Position numbers and translations under genes: made by a program. The notes beneath the pieces are model-generated. The model was not told where the DNA came from, made no database searches, and was given only the letters and a program-made list of their open reading frames with translations. Below, in pieces: positions 19,807 to 29,111 of a DNA stretch of 64,000 nucleotides (positions within the stretch are counted from its first letter, which is position 1; each line of letters starts with the position of its first letter). Source of the stretch: Rossellomorea pakistanensis (GTDB taxonomy: Bacteria > Bacillota > Bacilli > Bacillales > Bacillaceae_B); NCBI RefSeq assembly GCF_016908495.1, contig NZ_JAFBDZ010000002.1:372001-436000 (forward strand), in the 5' to 3' direction.

Positions 19807-20682
19807 ATGGAAATTTTAAAGGAAGTATTGGAGTGCCGGCTTCAACATGAAGGGCTTCGTTCGGTGATTCCAAGTGTTGAGGACTGTAGGCGCAGGCTCG
19901 TTTATGAGCAGCAAGATCGGCTTTTAGAATGGCTCGTTTTTGAAAAAGAGAATCGGAATTATGGTTGTTTGATTGAGCATCAAGCCGATCAAATGAAAAT
20001 ATTGTCTGACAGCACAACTATTGAACAATGTAAGTCGTATGAAGGGGAGGCACAGGCCCTTTATGAGATAGGTGATGTGTTCTTTAATCCTGAGCGAAAT
20101 CGACATTTGTGGCCAACCTATATGAAGAAAAATAAACGGTTTGAGGCCTTTCAAACTTATTTAGAAGTTTTTGCTATTTTAAAAGATTCTGAGGATATAC
20201 TGACGTCTATACAGGTGGATCAGGAAGAAGCTGAATTTGTTGTGGCGCTTTTTGAGAGATTGCGGGACTTTTATGAAATAGGGAACGATTCATCAAGCTT
20301 ATTATTGTGGAGAGAGACCAAGCATCTCTGTATAAATAAGTGGCTTAAAGACTTGCATTCTGCATTTATCATTTTCCGAAAGCTTACAAAGCTACCTTTC
20401 CAAAAAGCACATAAGCTTGGTGTCTCAAAAGTAAGATTGATGACAGGGGTGGGGTGGCGTTGGCTCCATTGGCAGGTCTACACTTATTGGCATGATGAAT
20501 ATTTTTATTTGTTCAGTCGTTTGAAATCAAACCCGGAAGATTTTGAAAAAATGGAGCAAACCTTAATGAACAAAACGAGTCATGCAGTATACCCACTATT
20601 CCCAATGGGGGCTAAGGTCTCTGAAATGACGCTTTCATGTGATCGTGAGTCTTTCCGTTTTCCAAAGGAGGGGGACCTATGA
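19807..20682 (+). CDS. Unrecognised soluble protein
   Basis: A 291-residue protein without a signal peptide or membrane segment. The N-terminal 70 residues are rich in charged residues and helical in character. The C-terminal third has an aromatic stretch, GWRWLHWQVYTYWHDEYFYL, of unknown meaning. The ATG follows AGGTGAAGTC. Its last four bases overlap the start of the next gene (ATGA), so the two are coupled and probably act together at the membrane. I do not recognise a family. Confidence 0.6.
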   Translation: MEILKEVLECRLQHEGLRSVIPSVEDCRRRLVYEQQDRLLEWLVFEKENRNYGCLIEHQADQMKILSDSTTIEQCKSYEGEAQALYEIGDVFFNPERNRHLWPTYMKKNKRFEAFQTYLEVFAILKDSEDILTSIQVDQEEAEFVVALFERLRDFYEIGNDSSSLLLWRETKHLCINKWLKDLHSAFIIFRKLTKLPFQKAHKLGVSKVRLMTGVGWRWLHWQVYTYWHDEYFYLFSRLKSNPEDFEKMEQTLMNKTSHAVYPLFPMGAKVSEMTLSCDRESFRFPKEGDL

Positions 20683-21485
20683 TTCTTACATACTTTTTAA
20701 TTTTACTTGGAAGTATCCCGATGGTCATGTTTCTATTTGCAGTTATTGAGCATCGTCATTATCATATTCTTTTTCGCCATTTGCTCGTTTGTGCTTTGGT
20801 GTGGCTTGTTGTATACGGAATAGCGACTGTAATCAATCTTCAATATTGGTTCGACTACCAATTGACGTTTTTGCCGAAGTGGGAAGAAGTGAAGATCATG
20901 ATGTTTGTCGTGGCTGGACTTTTTGTGCTTGTGTTTTTAGTAACAAGCATTATAAGCCTTATACAGCGTACTCCAGTTCGAGAATGGATGGGGAACCATG
21001 GAAAGCTTTATCTCGTAATTGGCTCTTTATGCTTTAATATCCTAATGATTTTTATTTTCATTATGCCGGCGGGGCAAAAGTATGATTATAGTGTGATTCT
21101 AGATCGCGCGCAGGAGCAATTTGAGGAAGTGGAGCCTTCTGAAGATAATCCGGTTGCGGCCGTCTTAGCTGCATCCCAGCAAAACTGCTTATCAAGCTCA
21201 TCGACCTGCCGAAACTCAAGCTATGATAATCTAGTGATGGTCAAAAACTTTGAGGATCACGATCTGCTGGTGGAAATGGAAATTGCCTTTTTAAACCGTG
21301 AAAAAGAAGTGATGGAGGTCTTCGAATTTGGTCCCATTTATTTAGAAGCAGGGGAAGCCGTACCTGTGGTTTCTAAAAGTGAAGGAGAAAAATCCAGCGC
21401 CTGGGACCGTTGGACGAACTATACAGAAGACCATACCGCTTTTATTCAATATCGATATCGGTGGAAGTCTGAACCAAGGAATTAG
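20679..21485 (+). CDS. Unrecognised membrane protein with an extracytoplasmic C-terminal domain
   Basis: A 268-residue protein with four membrane segments in its first half (about residues 4-25, 31-53, 70-92 and 105-126), followed by a hydrophilic domain of about 140 residues. That domain contains a Cys pair (CLSSSSTC) that could form a disulfide, consistent with a location outside the cell. It starts inside the previous gene's stop codon behind AAGGAGGGGG. A strong terminator follows. Function not known. Confidence 0.6.
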   Translation: MILTYFLILLGSIPMVMFLFAVIEHRHYHILFRHLLVCALVWLVVYGIATVINLQYWFDYQLTFLPKWEEVKIMMFVVAGLFVLVFLVTSIISLIQRTPVREWMGNHGKLYLVIGSLCFNILMIFIFIMPAGQKYDYSVILDRAQEQFEEVEPSEDNPVAAVLAASQQNCLSSSSTCRNSSYDNLVMVKNFEDHDLLVEMEIAFLNREKEVMEVFEFGPIYLEAGEAVPVVSKSEGEKSSAWDRWTNYTEDHTAFIQYRYRWKSEPRN

Positions 21486-21493
21486 GCATCCTA

Positions 21494-21534
21494 ACGAAAA
21501 ACGGACTGCCCTTAAAATGGCAGTCCGTTTTTTT
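21494..21534 (+). terminator. Terminator of the unknown two-gene operon
   Basis: AAAACGGACTGCC and GGCAGTCCGTTTT form a GC-rich stem with a loop of about nine bases, then a T-run. Confidence 0.9.
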
Positions 21535-21612
21535 ACCCTTATTTAATATCCCAGGTTGAAATTAAACCTTAATCTCACATTGTGGATTCCAGTCTACCTC
21601 CCACAAATTATT

Positions 21613-21990
21613 TCAAGCAAATAGACTGATAAGATTTCCATCAGGATCCTTTACAATCGCATATCGCTGCCCCCAAAAAGCATCCCAAGGTTCACGGTGG
21701 CCCTCATATCCGTGATCCACTATCTTCTTATACAAATCATTGAGTGAGTCCTTGTTTTTACATAAAAACGCTAACTCAATTCGATGACCAGCAGGTTCTT
21801 CCCAGCCACCATATATTTCATGAATCATATCCTGTGTGTCAAAAGCTAAGCGGACGCCATCTTGATTCACTTCGACATGCTGTTCCCCATTCATATTTTC
21901 CGGAATTGAAAATCCAAGAACCCGATAAAAATCTAATGCTTTTTTCATATCCTTCACGACAATCCCTACCATATCTAATTTAATACTCAT
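21613..21990 (-). CDS. VOC (glyoxalase/bleomycin-resistance) family protein
   Basis: A 125-residue single-module protein of the vicinal-oxygen-chelate fold. It starts with KLDMVGIVVKDMKKALDFYR and ends with WGQRYAIVKDPDGNLISLFA, the two signatures of the fold. The start at 21990 follows AGGAGTGG; an upstream in-frame TTG is less likely. An AraC-type regulator is encoded 90 bp downstream on the same strand. The substrate cannot be told from sequence. Confidence 0.85.
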   Translation of the reverse strand: MSIKLDMVGIVVKDMKKALDFYRVLGFSIPENMNGEQHVEVNQDGVRLAFDTQDMIHEIYGGWEEPAGHRIELAFLCKNKDSLNDLYKKIVDHGYEGHREPWDAFWGQRYAIVKDPDGNLISLFA

Positions 21991-22080
21991 TGGTTCCACT
22001 CCTATCAATCATTATCGTCTTACTAGGTTCAATGAATAGATTACCTTTATTAGCTGCATTTGTATTGTAAAAAACGGACA

Positions 22081-22902
22081 TTAATTGGAATCATACGTAA
22101 ATAGTTTAGAAGGTGATAGGCCGTAAAGATGTTTAAAGCTTTTGATAAAATGAGGTTGATCATAATAGCCATATTTTAATGAAAGTTCACTTAAATGAAG
22201 CTGAGGCTTCAGATATAGTTCTTGCAGTAGATTTTGAAATCTAATGATATTTACTAATTCTTTGGGGCTGACTCCGAACTCCTTTTGAAATCTCCTTCTT
22301 ATATGCCTTTCACTGAAACTGAGCTCTTCCGATAATGACCGAATTGAAACCATTCCCTTATGGAAAAACATATACTGCATACTTGTTTCCAGTAAGTCAT
22401 CTTTTTTTGCTTCATTCAACAATAGGAACTTCAGTAACGTTGATTCAATCTTTTCGATTATTTCTGATGTTCGAGAAGATGAAAGGATATCTTCAACAAG
22501 ATAAGCACTATCATTTCCCCAAATATCTTCTAGAAAAACCTGATTTCCTATAAACTCAGAAACAGGATAGGTAAAAAAAAGATGTGCTGTATCTATAAAA
22601 AAGCGAATACCGAATAACGAACAGTTTTGAGAAAGGTTCATCACTTCAAATTGGGTCATCAACCCTGTAGCAAAGGCACCTTTAGATAAAGAAGGTGATT
22701 TCAAGTCAAAAATAATATCCACACAGCCATCTGGTATAATACGATGCAATTGATCTATATGCGAGGCATTGAACTCAACGGTCCAATAGCAAGCAATATA
22801 AGATTCCAGACTCTTAGATGGGAAATATTCTCGATATCGATAATTCGAGTTTACTAGTCCATGTTGTAGTGTAGGGGGTTGTAAAGGATGAAAAAGTCGC
22901 AT
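22081..22902 (-). CDS. AraC-family transcription regulator with DUF6597-like N-terminal domain
   Basis: A 273-residue regulator. The N-terminal 150 residues contain CYWTVEF and HRIIPDGCVDIIFDL, typical of the DUF6597-type sensor domain. The C-terminal 100 residues hold the two helix-turn-helix units, with SIRSLSEELSFSERHIRRRF and the conserved FGVSPKELVNIIRFQ. The gene lies on the same strand as the VOC gene and after it in order. Its target is unknown. Confidence 0.85.
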   Translation of the reverse strand: MRLFHPLQPPTLQHGLVNSNYRYREYFPSKSLESYIACYWTVEFNASHIDQLHRIIPDGCVDIIFDLKSPSLSKGAFATGLMTQFEVMNLSQNCSLFGIRFFIDTAHLFFTYPVSEFIGNQVFLEDIWGNDSAYLVEDILSSSRTSEIIEKIESTLLKFLLLNEAKKDDLLETSMQYMFFHKGMVSIRSLSEELSFSERHIRRRFQKEFGVSPKELVNIIRFQNLLQELYLKPQLHLSELSLKYGYYDQPHFIKSFKHLYGLSPSKLFTYDSN

Positions 22903-23085
22903 ATGGTTTCACACTTTCTATACGGTTATTATTAACTTTACCAGAAAACCACCAACTCCCATACGTCGTTGTATTATTTTTTACCAACTTTTATTTTGAA
23001 AAAACATCAACGTTTTATGGGGATCATTATTGTTAATATTTTCAATGAGGCATATTATTAAGTTAAAAGAAAGGAGATATGTATA

Positions 23086-24000
23086 TTGATTTTGAAGCAT
23101 CGCTATGAGCCGGTAGAATTAAAGATTATGAGATCTTTAAATGTTCGAATGAATCTAGCAGCCAAAGACGAAAATTACTATTTAAACCTTGAAAAAGGCT
23201 ATGAAGGTGAGCGAAAGTTTGACGAATGGATCAAGAGCTTTTCAGATGACTACCTTGTTCTAAATGATTTATTACTAGAATATAACAACACTTTATTTCA
23301 AATCGATTCATTGATGATTTCCTCAAATAAGATTTCCCTTTTTGAAGTAAAAAATTATGAGGGTGACTTTTTTATCGAAGCAGATAGGTGGTATTCGATA
23401 TCAAAAACGGAAATAAAGAATCCTTTGCTTCAATTGCAACGAAACGAATCCTTATTTCGACGATTACTTCAGGAACTTGGATTTGCTTTTCCCATTGAAG
23501 CCTATCTTATCTTCGTAAACCCCGAATTTCAACTCTACCAAACACCTCTAAATCTCCCTATTATTTTTCCGTCACAGCTTAATCGCCTTATGGATAAAAT
23601 AAAAAAGAAACCCTCTCGTTTAAAAGATGTACATTCAAAATTAGCGAAACAATTACTATCTCTTCATTTAAAAGAACCCCCTTATAATCGGTTACCTGAA
23701 TACCACTTTGATCAACTTGAAAAAGGGATTGCTTGTCCATTGTGTCATAGATTTTATCATCACCTTACGAAAACAACCCTACTATGTACTAGCTGTGGTG
23801 GAAGCGAAGAATACCCTGTTGCAGTATTACGGAACGTGGAAGAGTTTAAGCTTCTTTATCCAAATGGAAAAATTACCATTAACCATATATATAAATGGTG
23901 TAGCCTCATTAAGGACAAAAGAACCATTCGAAAAGTTCTTTCAAACCATTTTAAACTAATTAGACAAGGTAAATCCTCTCATTATGTGAAAAATGATTAA
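23086..24000 (+). CDS. NERD-domain protein with a C-terminal zinc ribbon
   Basis: A 304-residue protein. Residues about 35-150 form a nuclease-related (NERD) domain: GYEGERKFDEWI, then FQIDSLMI and LFEVKNYEGDF, which supply the acidic and Lys residues of the PD-(D/E)xK-like site. Near residue 217 CPLC, and later CTSCGG, form a zinc ribbon. It starts with TTG nine bases after AAAGGAG; an upstream out-of-frame ATG leads only to a short peptide. NERD proteins are thought to act in DNA processing, but this one stands alone with no defence genes nearby. Confidence 0.8.
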   Translation: MILKHRYEPVELKIMRSLNVRMNLAAKDENYYLNLEKGYEGERKFDEWIKSFSDDYLVLNDLLLEYNNTLFQIDSLMISSNKISLFEVKNYEGDFFIEADRWYSISKTEIKNPLLQLQRNESLFRRLLQELGFAFPIEAYLIFVNPEFQLYQTPLNLPIIFPSQLNRLMDKIKKKPSRLKDVHSKLAKQLLSLHLKEPPYNRLPEYHFDQLEKGIACPLCHRFYHHLTKTTLLCTSCGGSEEYPVAVLRNVEEFKLLYPNGKITINHIYKWCSLIKDKRTIRKVLSNHFKLIRQGKSSHYVKND

Positions 24001-24065
24001 TTAGTTCAAACAGAATTCCCCCAAACTTAGTTCCTTTACTACTTTTGAATAATATCTACTTTTTG

Positions 24066-24118
24066 ATACCGTGATTTCGGCTCTTGTTCAATTTCACGGT
24101 ATTATTCGTATTTTTTTA
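24066..24118 (+). terminator. Terminator of the NERD gene
   Basis: ATACCGTGA and TCACGGTAT are perfect arms with a 19-base loop, and a T-run follows at 24110. Confidence 0.65.
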
Positions 24119-24189
24119 TGCCTTCAATCGGATTCTGCGCAATTTTTTGGTAGTTATCAATTTTTAATGCTGTCATTTCAGCATTTGCG

Positions 24190-24720
24190 TTGTAACATGT
24201 CACGAAAGCTCTCTATTCGAATCTTCAAATTTGCATTCGAGGTATAACATGTCACGAAAGCACTCTATTCGGATCATCAAATTTGCAATTCAGGTATATC
24301 ATGTCACGAAAGCACTCTATTCGGATCATCAAATTTTCATTCGAGATTTATCATGTCACAAAAGCACTCTATTCGGATCATCATGATTGCATTTGCGTTG
24401 TATCATGTCACGAAAGCACTCTATTCGGATCATCATGATTGCATTTGCGTTGTATCATGTTGCGAAAGCACTCTATTCGGATCATCGTGTTTGCATTCGC
24501 GATGTATCATGTCACGGAAACTCTCTTTTCGAATCATCAAATATGCATTCGAGATTTATCATGTCATGAAAGCACTCTATTCGAATCATCATGATTGCAT
24601 CCCAGCAGAATCACGTAACGAAAAGCTTCAATTTAATGCCGTCATATCGCGATCTGACAGAATCATGTCATAAAAGATTACTATTAGTACGTCATACCGC
24701 CATCTACACAGAATCACACC
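24190..24720. repeat. 52-bp tandem repeat array, about ten units
   Basis: CATGTCACGAAAGC-like boxes start at 24196, 24248, 24300, 24352, 24404, 24456, 24508, 24560, 24612 and 24664, each exactly 52 bp apart. Units carry ACTCTATTCGGATCATCA and then variable text. The last units are more decayed. 52 is not a multiple of three and open frames crossing the array are accidental, so it is noncoding. There are no separate spacers, so it is not a CRISPR array. Confidence 0.9.
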
Positions 24721-24975
24721 AAAAATCCTCATGTAATGTCATCATTGCCCTATCCATCCTCACAATTTAATAAGCTTGTACTCCCCTAAAATTAGGATGA
24801 TCCCATTCCTCTAAAAATATTGAAAGCGTTTCTGCAAAATAGTATCTTAAAAAATGAGAATGGCAAAAGAAATTAACCATAGCGGTAAGGATTTGATTAG
24901 TGGAATACAGGTTAACCAGACTATTCATCTACAACCGTATCAGTCCATGTGGGTTAAATTATAAGAGTACTGTAT

Positions 24976-25068
24976 AAGGTTGTTCCAAAACCAAGGGGCT
25001 TAGAGACGAGAAGAAATCATTAAACTGCCTCCTATCTGGTGGTAAGCCCCTTTTGGAACAGCCCGGTT
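24976..25068. repeat. Long inverted repeat of the TGTTCCAAAA type
   Basis: TTGTTCCAAAACCAAGGGGC and GCCCCTTTTGGAACAG form a long, slightly bulged stem around a loop of about 50 bases. It has outer arms related to the elements at 15163 and 49605 and lies just before glycerate kinase. Confidence 0.7.
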
Positions 25069-25102
25069 ATTTATAGGAACTTGAAAGGAAGGTACAGATC
25101 AA

Positions 25103-26242
25103 ATGAAAGTTCTCGTTGCAATCGATTCGTTTAAAGGAAGTGTTTCTTCTGTTGAAGCGAGTAAAGCCGTTTCATTAGGAATACGAGACGTTTTTACCGA
25201 TGCGGAAATTTTGTCTGTACCTCTTGCTGACGGTGGCGAAGGAACGGTGGAAGCATTGGTTCATGCAGCAGATGGACATGTTATCAAACAAAGAGTTACT
25301 GGATCATTAAACCAGACTGTTGATGCAGAATACGGTATTTTAAGTGATGGAAAAACAGCCGTTATTGAAGTATCATCTGCTTGTGGCTTGCCGCTTGTTC
25401 CTATCAAGCATCGTAACCCCTTGATAACGACTACTTATGGTGTTGGCGAACTAATTTGTGACGCGATCGAAAGGGGATGCCGCCATTTTATCATCGGGCT
25501 TGGGGGAAGTGCCACCAATGATGCTGGGATTGGGATGTTGCAGGCACTTGGTTATAATTTTTTAGACAAAAATGGGGAATCGGTTGGTTTGGGAGGGGGA
25601 GAGCTGCGGCGTATTCGAAAAATTGATACCACTCATGTTCACCCTGTCTTGAAGTCGTGTACCTTTAAAGTGGCTTGTGATGTTACGAATCCTCTTTATG
25701 GACCAAATGGAGCAACCTATGTATATGGTCCCCAAAAGGGAGCAACACCTGAAATGTTGGAAGAGCTTGATGCAGGAATGGAAAGCTTTTCACAGGTTGC
25801 TTTTCATAAAATAGGGTTGGATATCCAAAGCATTAATGGAGCAGGAGCGGCAGGGGGACTTGGAGCTGCCTTTGCAGGGTTCTTACAAGCTCAACTTCAA
25901 TCAGGAATTGAGCTAGTCATGGAATTAGCGAACATTGAAGAGAAACTGGGGCATGTCGACTTTGTTGTGACAGGTGAAGGGAAAATTGATGGGCAAACCT
26001 CAATGGGAAAAGCACCTCTTGGTCTATCAAAGCTTGCTCAAAAACACGGTATCCCAGTGATTGCACTTGCCGGAGCTATTTCAGAGAAAGGTTCTACTTT
26101 GAATTCACAGGGAATCACTGCTTTGTTTTCCATCATGAACGAACCGATGTCTCTAGAAGAGGCAATGGCTAAAGATGTCACTTCTGATCATTTACGCTTT
26201 ACTACTTGTCAGTTATTTCGGTTGATTCGAGCCATTAGATAA
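25103..26242 (+). CDS. glxK: Glycerate kinase, GlxK family
   Basis: Phosphorylates D-glycerate with ATP to a phosphoglycerate that enters glycolysis. The 379-residue protein shows the family's start VAIDSFKGSVSSVEAS, then PLADGGEGTVEAL, GLGGSATNDAGIGMLQALG, and the late motifs GAGAAGGLGAAF and VTGEGKIDGQTSMGKAP. The ATG is preceded by GAAAGGAAGG. No glyoxylate or tartronate genes lie beside it. The symporter operon starts about 490 bp downstream behind a terminator, so the gene is probably transcribed alone. Confidence 0.92.
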   Translation: MKVLVAIDSFKGSVSSVEASKAVSLGIRDVFTDAEILSVPLADGGEGTVEALVHAADGHVIKQRVTGSLNQTVDAEYGILSDGKTAVIEVSSACGLPLVPIKHRNPLITTTYGVGELICDAIERGCRHFIIGLGGSATNDAGIGMLQALGYNFLDKNGESVGLGGGELRRIRKIDTTHVHPVLKSCTFKVACDVTNPLYGPNGATYVYGPQKGATPEMLEELDAGMESFSQVAFHKIGLDIQSINGAGAAGGLGAAFAGFLQAQLQSGIELVMELANIEEKLGHVDFVVTGEGKIDGQTSMGKAPLGLSKLAQKHGIPVIALAGAISEKGSTLNSQGITALFSIMNEPMSLEEAMAKDVTSDHLRFTTCQLFRLIRAIR

Positions 26243-26401
26243 GGAATCGAATGTAATGCTCATACCATCCCTTTACGAATCCACTTAGTTGTAAGTAAAA
26301 GCTATTAATCTTTAGGTACACCATTCCCATGTCCGAACGAAATAGTCATCTATCATTTGGGGTGTCAGCAGCAAGCGCAAGCTCTTAGGCCTTCGAGATA
26401 G

Positions 26402-26456
26402 AAACAAAGCCATCTAGAAAGGGAAAGGAGCCTTTCTGGGTGGCTTTGTTTTATGT
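26402..26456 (+). terminator. Strong terminator after glxK
   Basis: ACAAAGCCATCTAGAAAGG pairs with CCTTTCTGGGTGGCTTTGT, then TTTTATG follows. The 160 bases between the glxK stop and this stem show no gene. Confidence 0.8.
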
Positions 26457-26675
26457 TTGTCAGAGGCAGACAGGACATGGAATTACAAGCCGTTTATCCT
26501 TTATCACCTTCCCCTTTTCTTGCATGTAACTAAGTCTTACCATTGTATTAATATTCGAAATATAATATAAATATAGACAAATTCTGCTATATTGAATTAT
26601 AATAAAAAAATGAAAATAGAAAATGATTCCGCATTTTGGAAAAGGGAGTTTTTAGTAGGGGAAAAGAGCCTTTAA

Positions 26676-26689
26676 TGTAAGCGTTATCT
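26676..26689 (+). promoter_or_regulatory. cre site for CcpA before the symporter gene
   Basis: TGTAAGCGTTATCT matches TGNAARCGNWWWCW at every position and lies about 40 bp before the start codon, suggesting repression of amino-acid uptake by good carbon sources. Confidence 0.6.
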
Positions 26690-26728
26690 TAGAGGGGTAA
26701 CGTAGATAACAAAAGGGGGATATACAGC

Positions 26729-28129
26729 TTGGATCATATTATGGATTTGATTGGAAAGATTACAGGGTTTATATGGGGACTTCCAATGATGCTGTTATTA
26801 TTGGGGGGAGGGCTATTCCTAACGGTTCGTTTAGGGTTTTTTCAATTCCGTTATTTTCCTCATATTCTTAAACAAACATTTGGAAAGATATTCAGTAAAC
26901 CGGATTCATCTGAAGGATCATTGACACCCTTCCAAGCGGCTACTTCTGCCTTAGCTTCTACCGTTGGGGCAGCGAATATTATTGGAGTACCAGTTGCCAT
27001 TGCGTTTGGTGGACCTGGGGCCATTTTTTGGATGTGGGTTGTATCATTAATAGGAATGGCGGCTAAGTATTCGGAAGTCGTATTAGGGGTTAAATATCGA
27101 CAAAAAAATGAATATGGTGAATGGGTTGGGGGCCCTATGTATTACATAGATAAAGGTTTAGGGTGGAAGCCTGTCGCATCTTTTTTTGCGTTTGCCTTAA
27201 TGATGCAAATCGCGGCGAGTACGATGGTGCAATCTAATTCGCTAGCCACAACAGTAGAAGGAGCTTTTAACGTTCATCCAGCGGTAACAGGAATAGTGGT
27301 CATGTTGTTTATCGGAATCATCGTTTATGGTGGGATCTCACGAATAGGAAAAGTTGCGGAGAAGTTTGTCCCAATTATGGTTGGAATTTATATTACTGGC
27401 TCCATCATTGTTGTTTTTTCAAATGCTTCAGCTATTCCGTCCGTGTTTTTACTGATTTTTGAACATGCTTTCACACCGGTTTCTGCTGCAGGGGGATTTG
27501 CTGGTGCAGGTGTAGCGGCAGCTATCCGCTGGGGGTTAGCAAGAGGGGTTTATTCGAATGAATCCGGGATGGGAACAGCCCCGATCGCCCATGCGACGGC
27601 AAAAATTGACCACCCAGCTAAACAAGGATTTTGGGGTGTTTTTGAAGTGGTTGTCGATACATTAATCATTTGTACAATGACGGCAATCGTTATTTTAAGC
27701 ACCGGGGTTTGGAAAGATACAGCACCTGAGCAAGCTTCAACGATGGTGACAGAAGCATGGGGTCAAGTATTTGGGAATGAAATTGCCGGGTCCTTCATGA
27801 CGATTTCTTTATTTTTCTTTGTCCTTTCGACCGTTGTCGTCATTATTTATTATGGGGAAAAACAAGCAGAATACTTGTTTGGTACGATGTTCTCCAAAGT
27901 AATGCGGTTCGTGTATGTGGCGGCGATTTTTATCGGAGCGATTGGCGGACTAAAGTTAGTGTGGCAGTTCCTCGATATTTTATTGGCATTTGTCATTATA
28001 CCGAATGTCCTTGCGCTTTTATTTCTAAATAAAGAAGTTAAGGCTGTGACGAACGATTATTTTCAAAACATTTATAAGAAGAAGGATTCTTCATCTTCGT
28101 CTGATTCGTTCACTAAAAAGGCGCAATAG
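26729..28129 (+). CDS. Alanine/glycine:sodium symporter, AGCS family
   Basis: Secondary transporter with about ten membrane segments (466 aa) that imports small neutral amino acids with sodium. AGCS signatures are present: TPFQAATSALASTVGAANIIG early, then GGPMYYIDKGLG and the strongly conserved GLARGVYSNESGMGTAPIAHA. The start is TTG, nine bases after AAAAGGGGGA; an ATG at 26741 is the alternative. An IclR-type regulator follows 78 bp later on the same strand. Confidence 0.9.
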   Translation: MDHIMDLIGKITGFIWGLPMMLLLLGGGLFLTVRLGFFQFRYFPHILKQTFGKIFSKPDSSEGSLTPFQAATSALASTVGAANIIGVPVAIAFGGPGAIFWMWVVSLIGMAAKYSEVVLGVKYRQKNEYGEWVGGPMYYIDKGLGWKPVASFFAFALMMQIAASTMVQSNSLATTVEGAFNVHPAVTGIVVMLFIGIIVYGGISRIGKVAEKFVPIMVGIYITGSIIVVFSNASAIPSVFLLIFEHAFTPVSAAGGFAGAGVAAAIRWGLARGVYSNESGMGTAPIAHATAKIDHPAKQGFWGVFEVVVDTLIICTMTAIVILSTGVWKDTAPEQASTMVTEAWGQVFGNEIAGSFMTISLFFFVLSTVVVIIYYGEKQAEYLFGTMFSKVMRFVYVAAIFIGAIGGLKLVWQFLDILLAFVIIPNVLALLFLNKEVKAVTNDYFQNIYKKKDSSSSSDSFTKKAQ

Positions 28130-28207
28130 TGGTCAATATATGAATTCGTTTGTTGAATATACCTATGATAGAATAGTATTATAACTGTTTATTAAGAATA
28201 GGAGAAA

Positions 28208-28954
28208 ATGCGAATGGTTCAATCGATTGACCGTGCCATGCAAATCATTCAAATTCTAATTTCCAATCCGCATAAGATGGATTGGTCGATCACAGAATTA
28301 GCAGAACAAACAGATTTACCCCTAAGTACGATGCATCGCTTGTTGAGTTCGTTAGTGGACCATGGACTTGTTATGCAAAACCCAACTACTAAGCATTATA
28401 AAGCAGGGTACTTATGGATGGAGATAGGGTTAAAAGTTCTTGACAGTATAGACTTCCGAACGGCTGCCCTTCCTGTGATGGAAAGTTTGGCTATGGAAGT
28501 GGAAGAAAGTATTTATTTAAACATCCAGGATGGAGCCCATGGTATCACGATTGAAATTGTTGACAGTCCATTGAAGGTCCGAATTGCAGAAACCCTCGGT
28601 ATACGCAGTCCTTTATATATTGGGGCACCAAATAAGGCTATATTGTTCTATTTAAATGATGAAGAAAGAGAGCAAATATACCGCAGGCTTGATTTAACAA
28701 AAGAAGTTAAGGATGCTTTAAAGACACAAATTTCTGAAGTTCGAAAAGTTGGTTATGCTATCAGTGAAGGGGAACGAACAGAAGGGACTTCTTCCGTTGC
28801 TGCTCCGGTCTTTGGCTATGCAAATAAAGTGCTGGCAGCAGTCAGTATTAATGCCCCAAGCTTTCGTTTTACTGAGGACCGCCTTCCTGTCTTAATTGAA
28901 AAAGTGAAACAAGCAGCCCAGGATATATCGGTAAGAATAGGAAAATTCCATTAA
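28208..28954 (+). CDS. IclR-family transcription regulator
   Basis: A 248-residue regulator with an N-terminal winged helix (QSIDRAMQIIQIL; ELAEQTDLPLSTMHRLLSSL) and a C-terminal GAF-like effector domain ending in the IclR signature, with GTSSVAAPVFGYANKVLAAVS. The ATG at 28208 is eight bases after AGGAG. Its place between the AGCS symporter and a RocB-like peptidase suggests local control of amino-acid or peptide use. The effector is unknown. Confidence 0.9.
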   Translation: MRMVQSIDRAMQIIQILISNPHKMDWSITELAEQTDLPLSTMHRLLSSLVDHGLVMQNPTTKHYKAGYLWMEIGLKVLDSIDFRTAALPVMESLAMEVEESIYLNIQDGAHGITIEIVDSPLKVRIAETLGIRSPLYIGAPNKAILFYLNDEEREQIYRRLDLTKEVKDALKTQISEVRKVGYAISEGERTEGTSSVAAPVFGYANKVLAAVSINAPSFRFTEDRLPVLIEKVKQAAQDISVRIGKFH

Positions 28955-28955
28955 A

Positions 28956-28999
28956 GAATGCCTCCAGGTTTTTAATGCTTTGGAGGCATTTTTTTTTTT
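28956..28999 (+). terminator. Terminator after the IclR gene
   Basis: AATGCCTCCA and TGGAGGCATT are perfect arms, followed by ten T. Confidence 0.9.
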
Positions 29000-29111
29000 G
29001 AAAATGAAACTAAAAACAAGTGACAAAAGGGTCTAAATGGATTATATTTTAACTACAAACAAAAATAGAAAACGTTTCCGTAATTCGGAAAAATCGTAAG
29101 GGGTGACAGGG

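Noticed and set aside
24353-24673. Open frame of about 100 codons across the tandem array
   Set aside because: The unit length of 52 is not a multiple of three, so the frame shifts each unit. There is no ribosome binding site, and the frame is a by-product of the repeat.
24190-24720. CRISPR array
   Set aside because: The units abut with a constant 52-bp period and no unique spacers, units decay gradually, and there are no cas genes.
24830-24843. cre site before glxK (TGAAAGCGTTTCTG)
   Set aside because: The right half deviates from consensus at both of its last positions and it lies over 250 bp from the gene.
29067-29080. cre site before the RocB-like gene (AGAAAACGTTTCCG)
   Set aside because: Three mismatches to TGNAARCGNWWWCA; worth testing but not supported.
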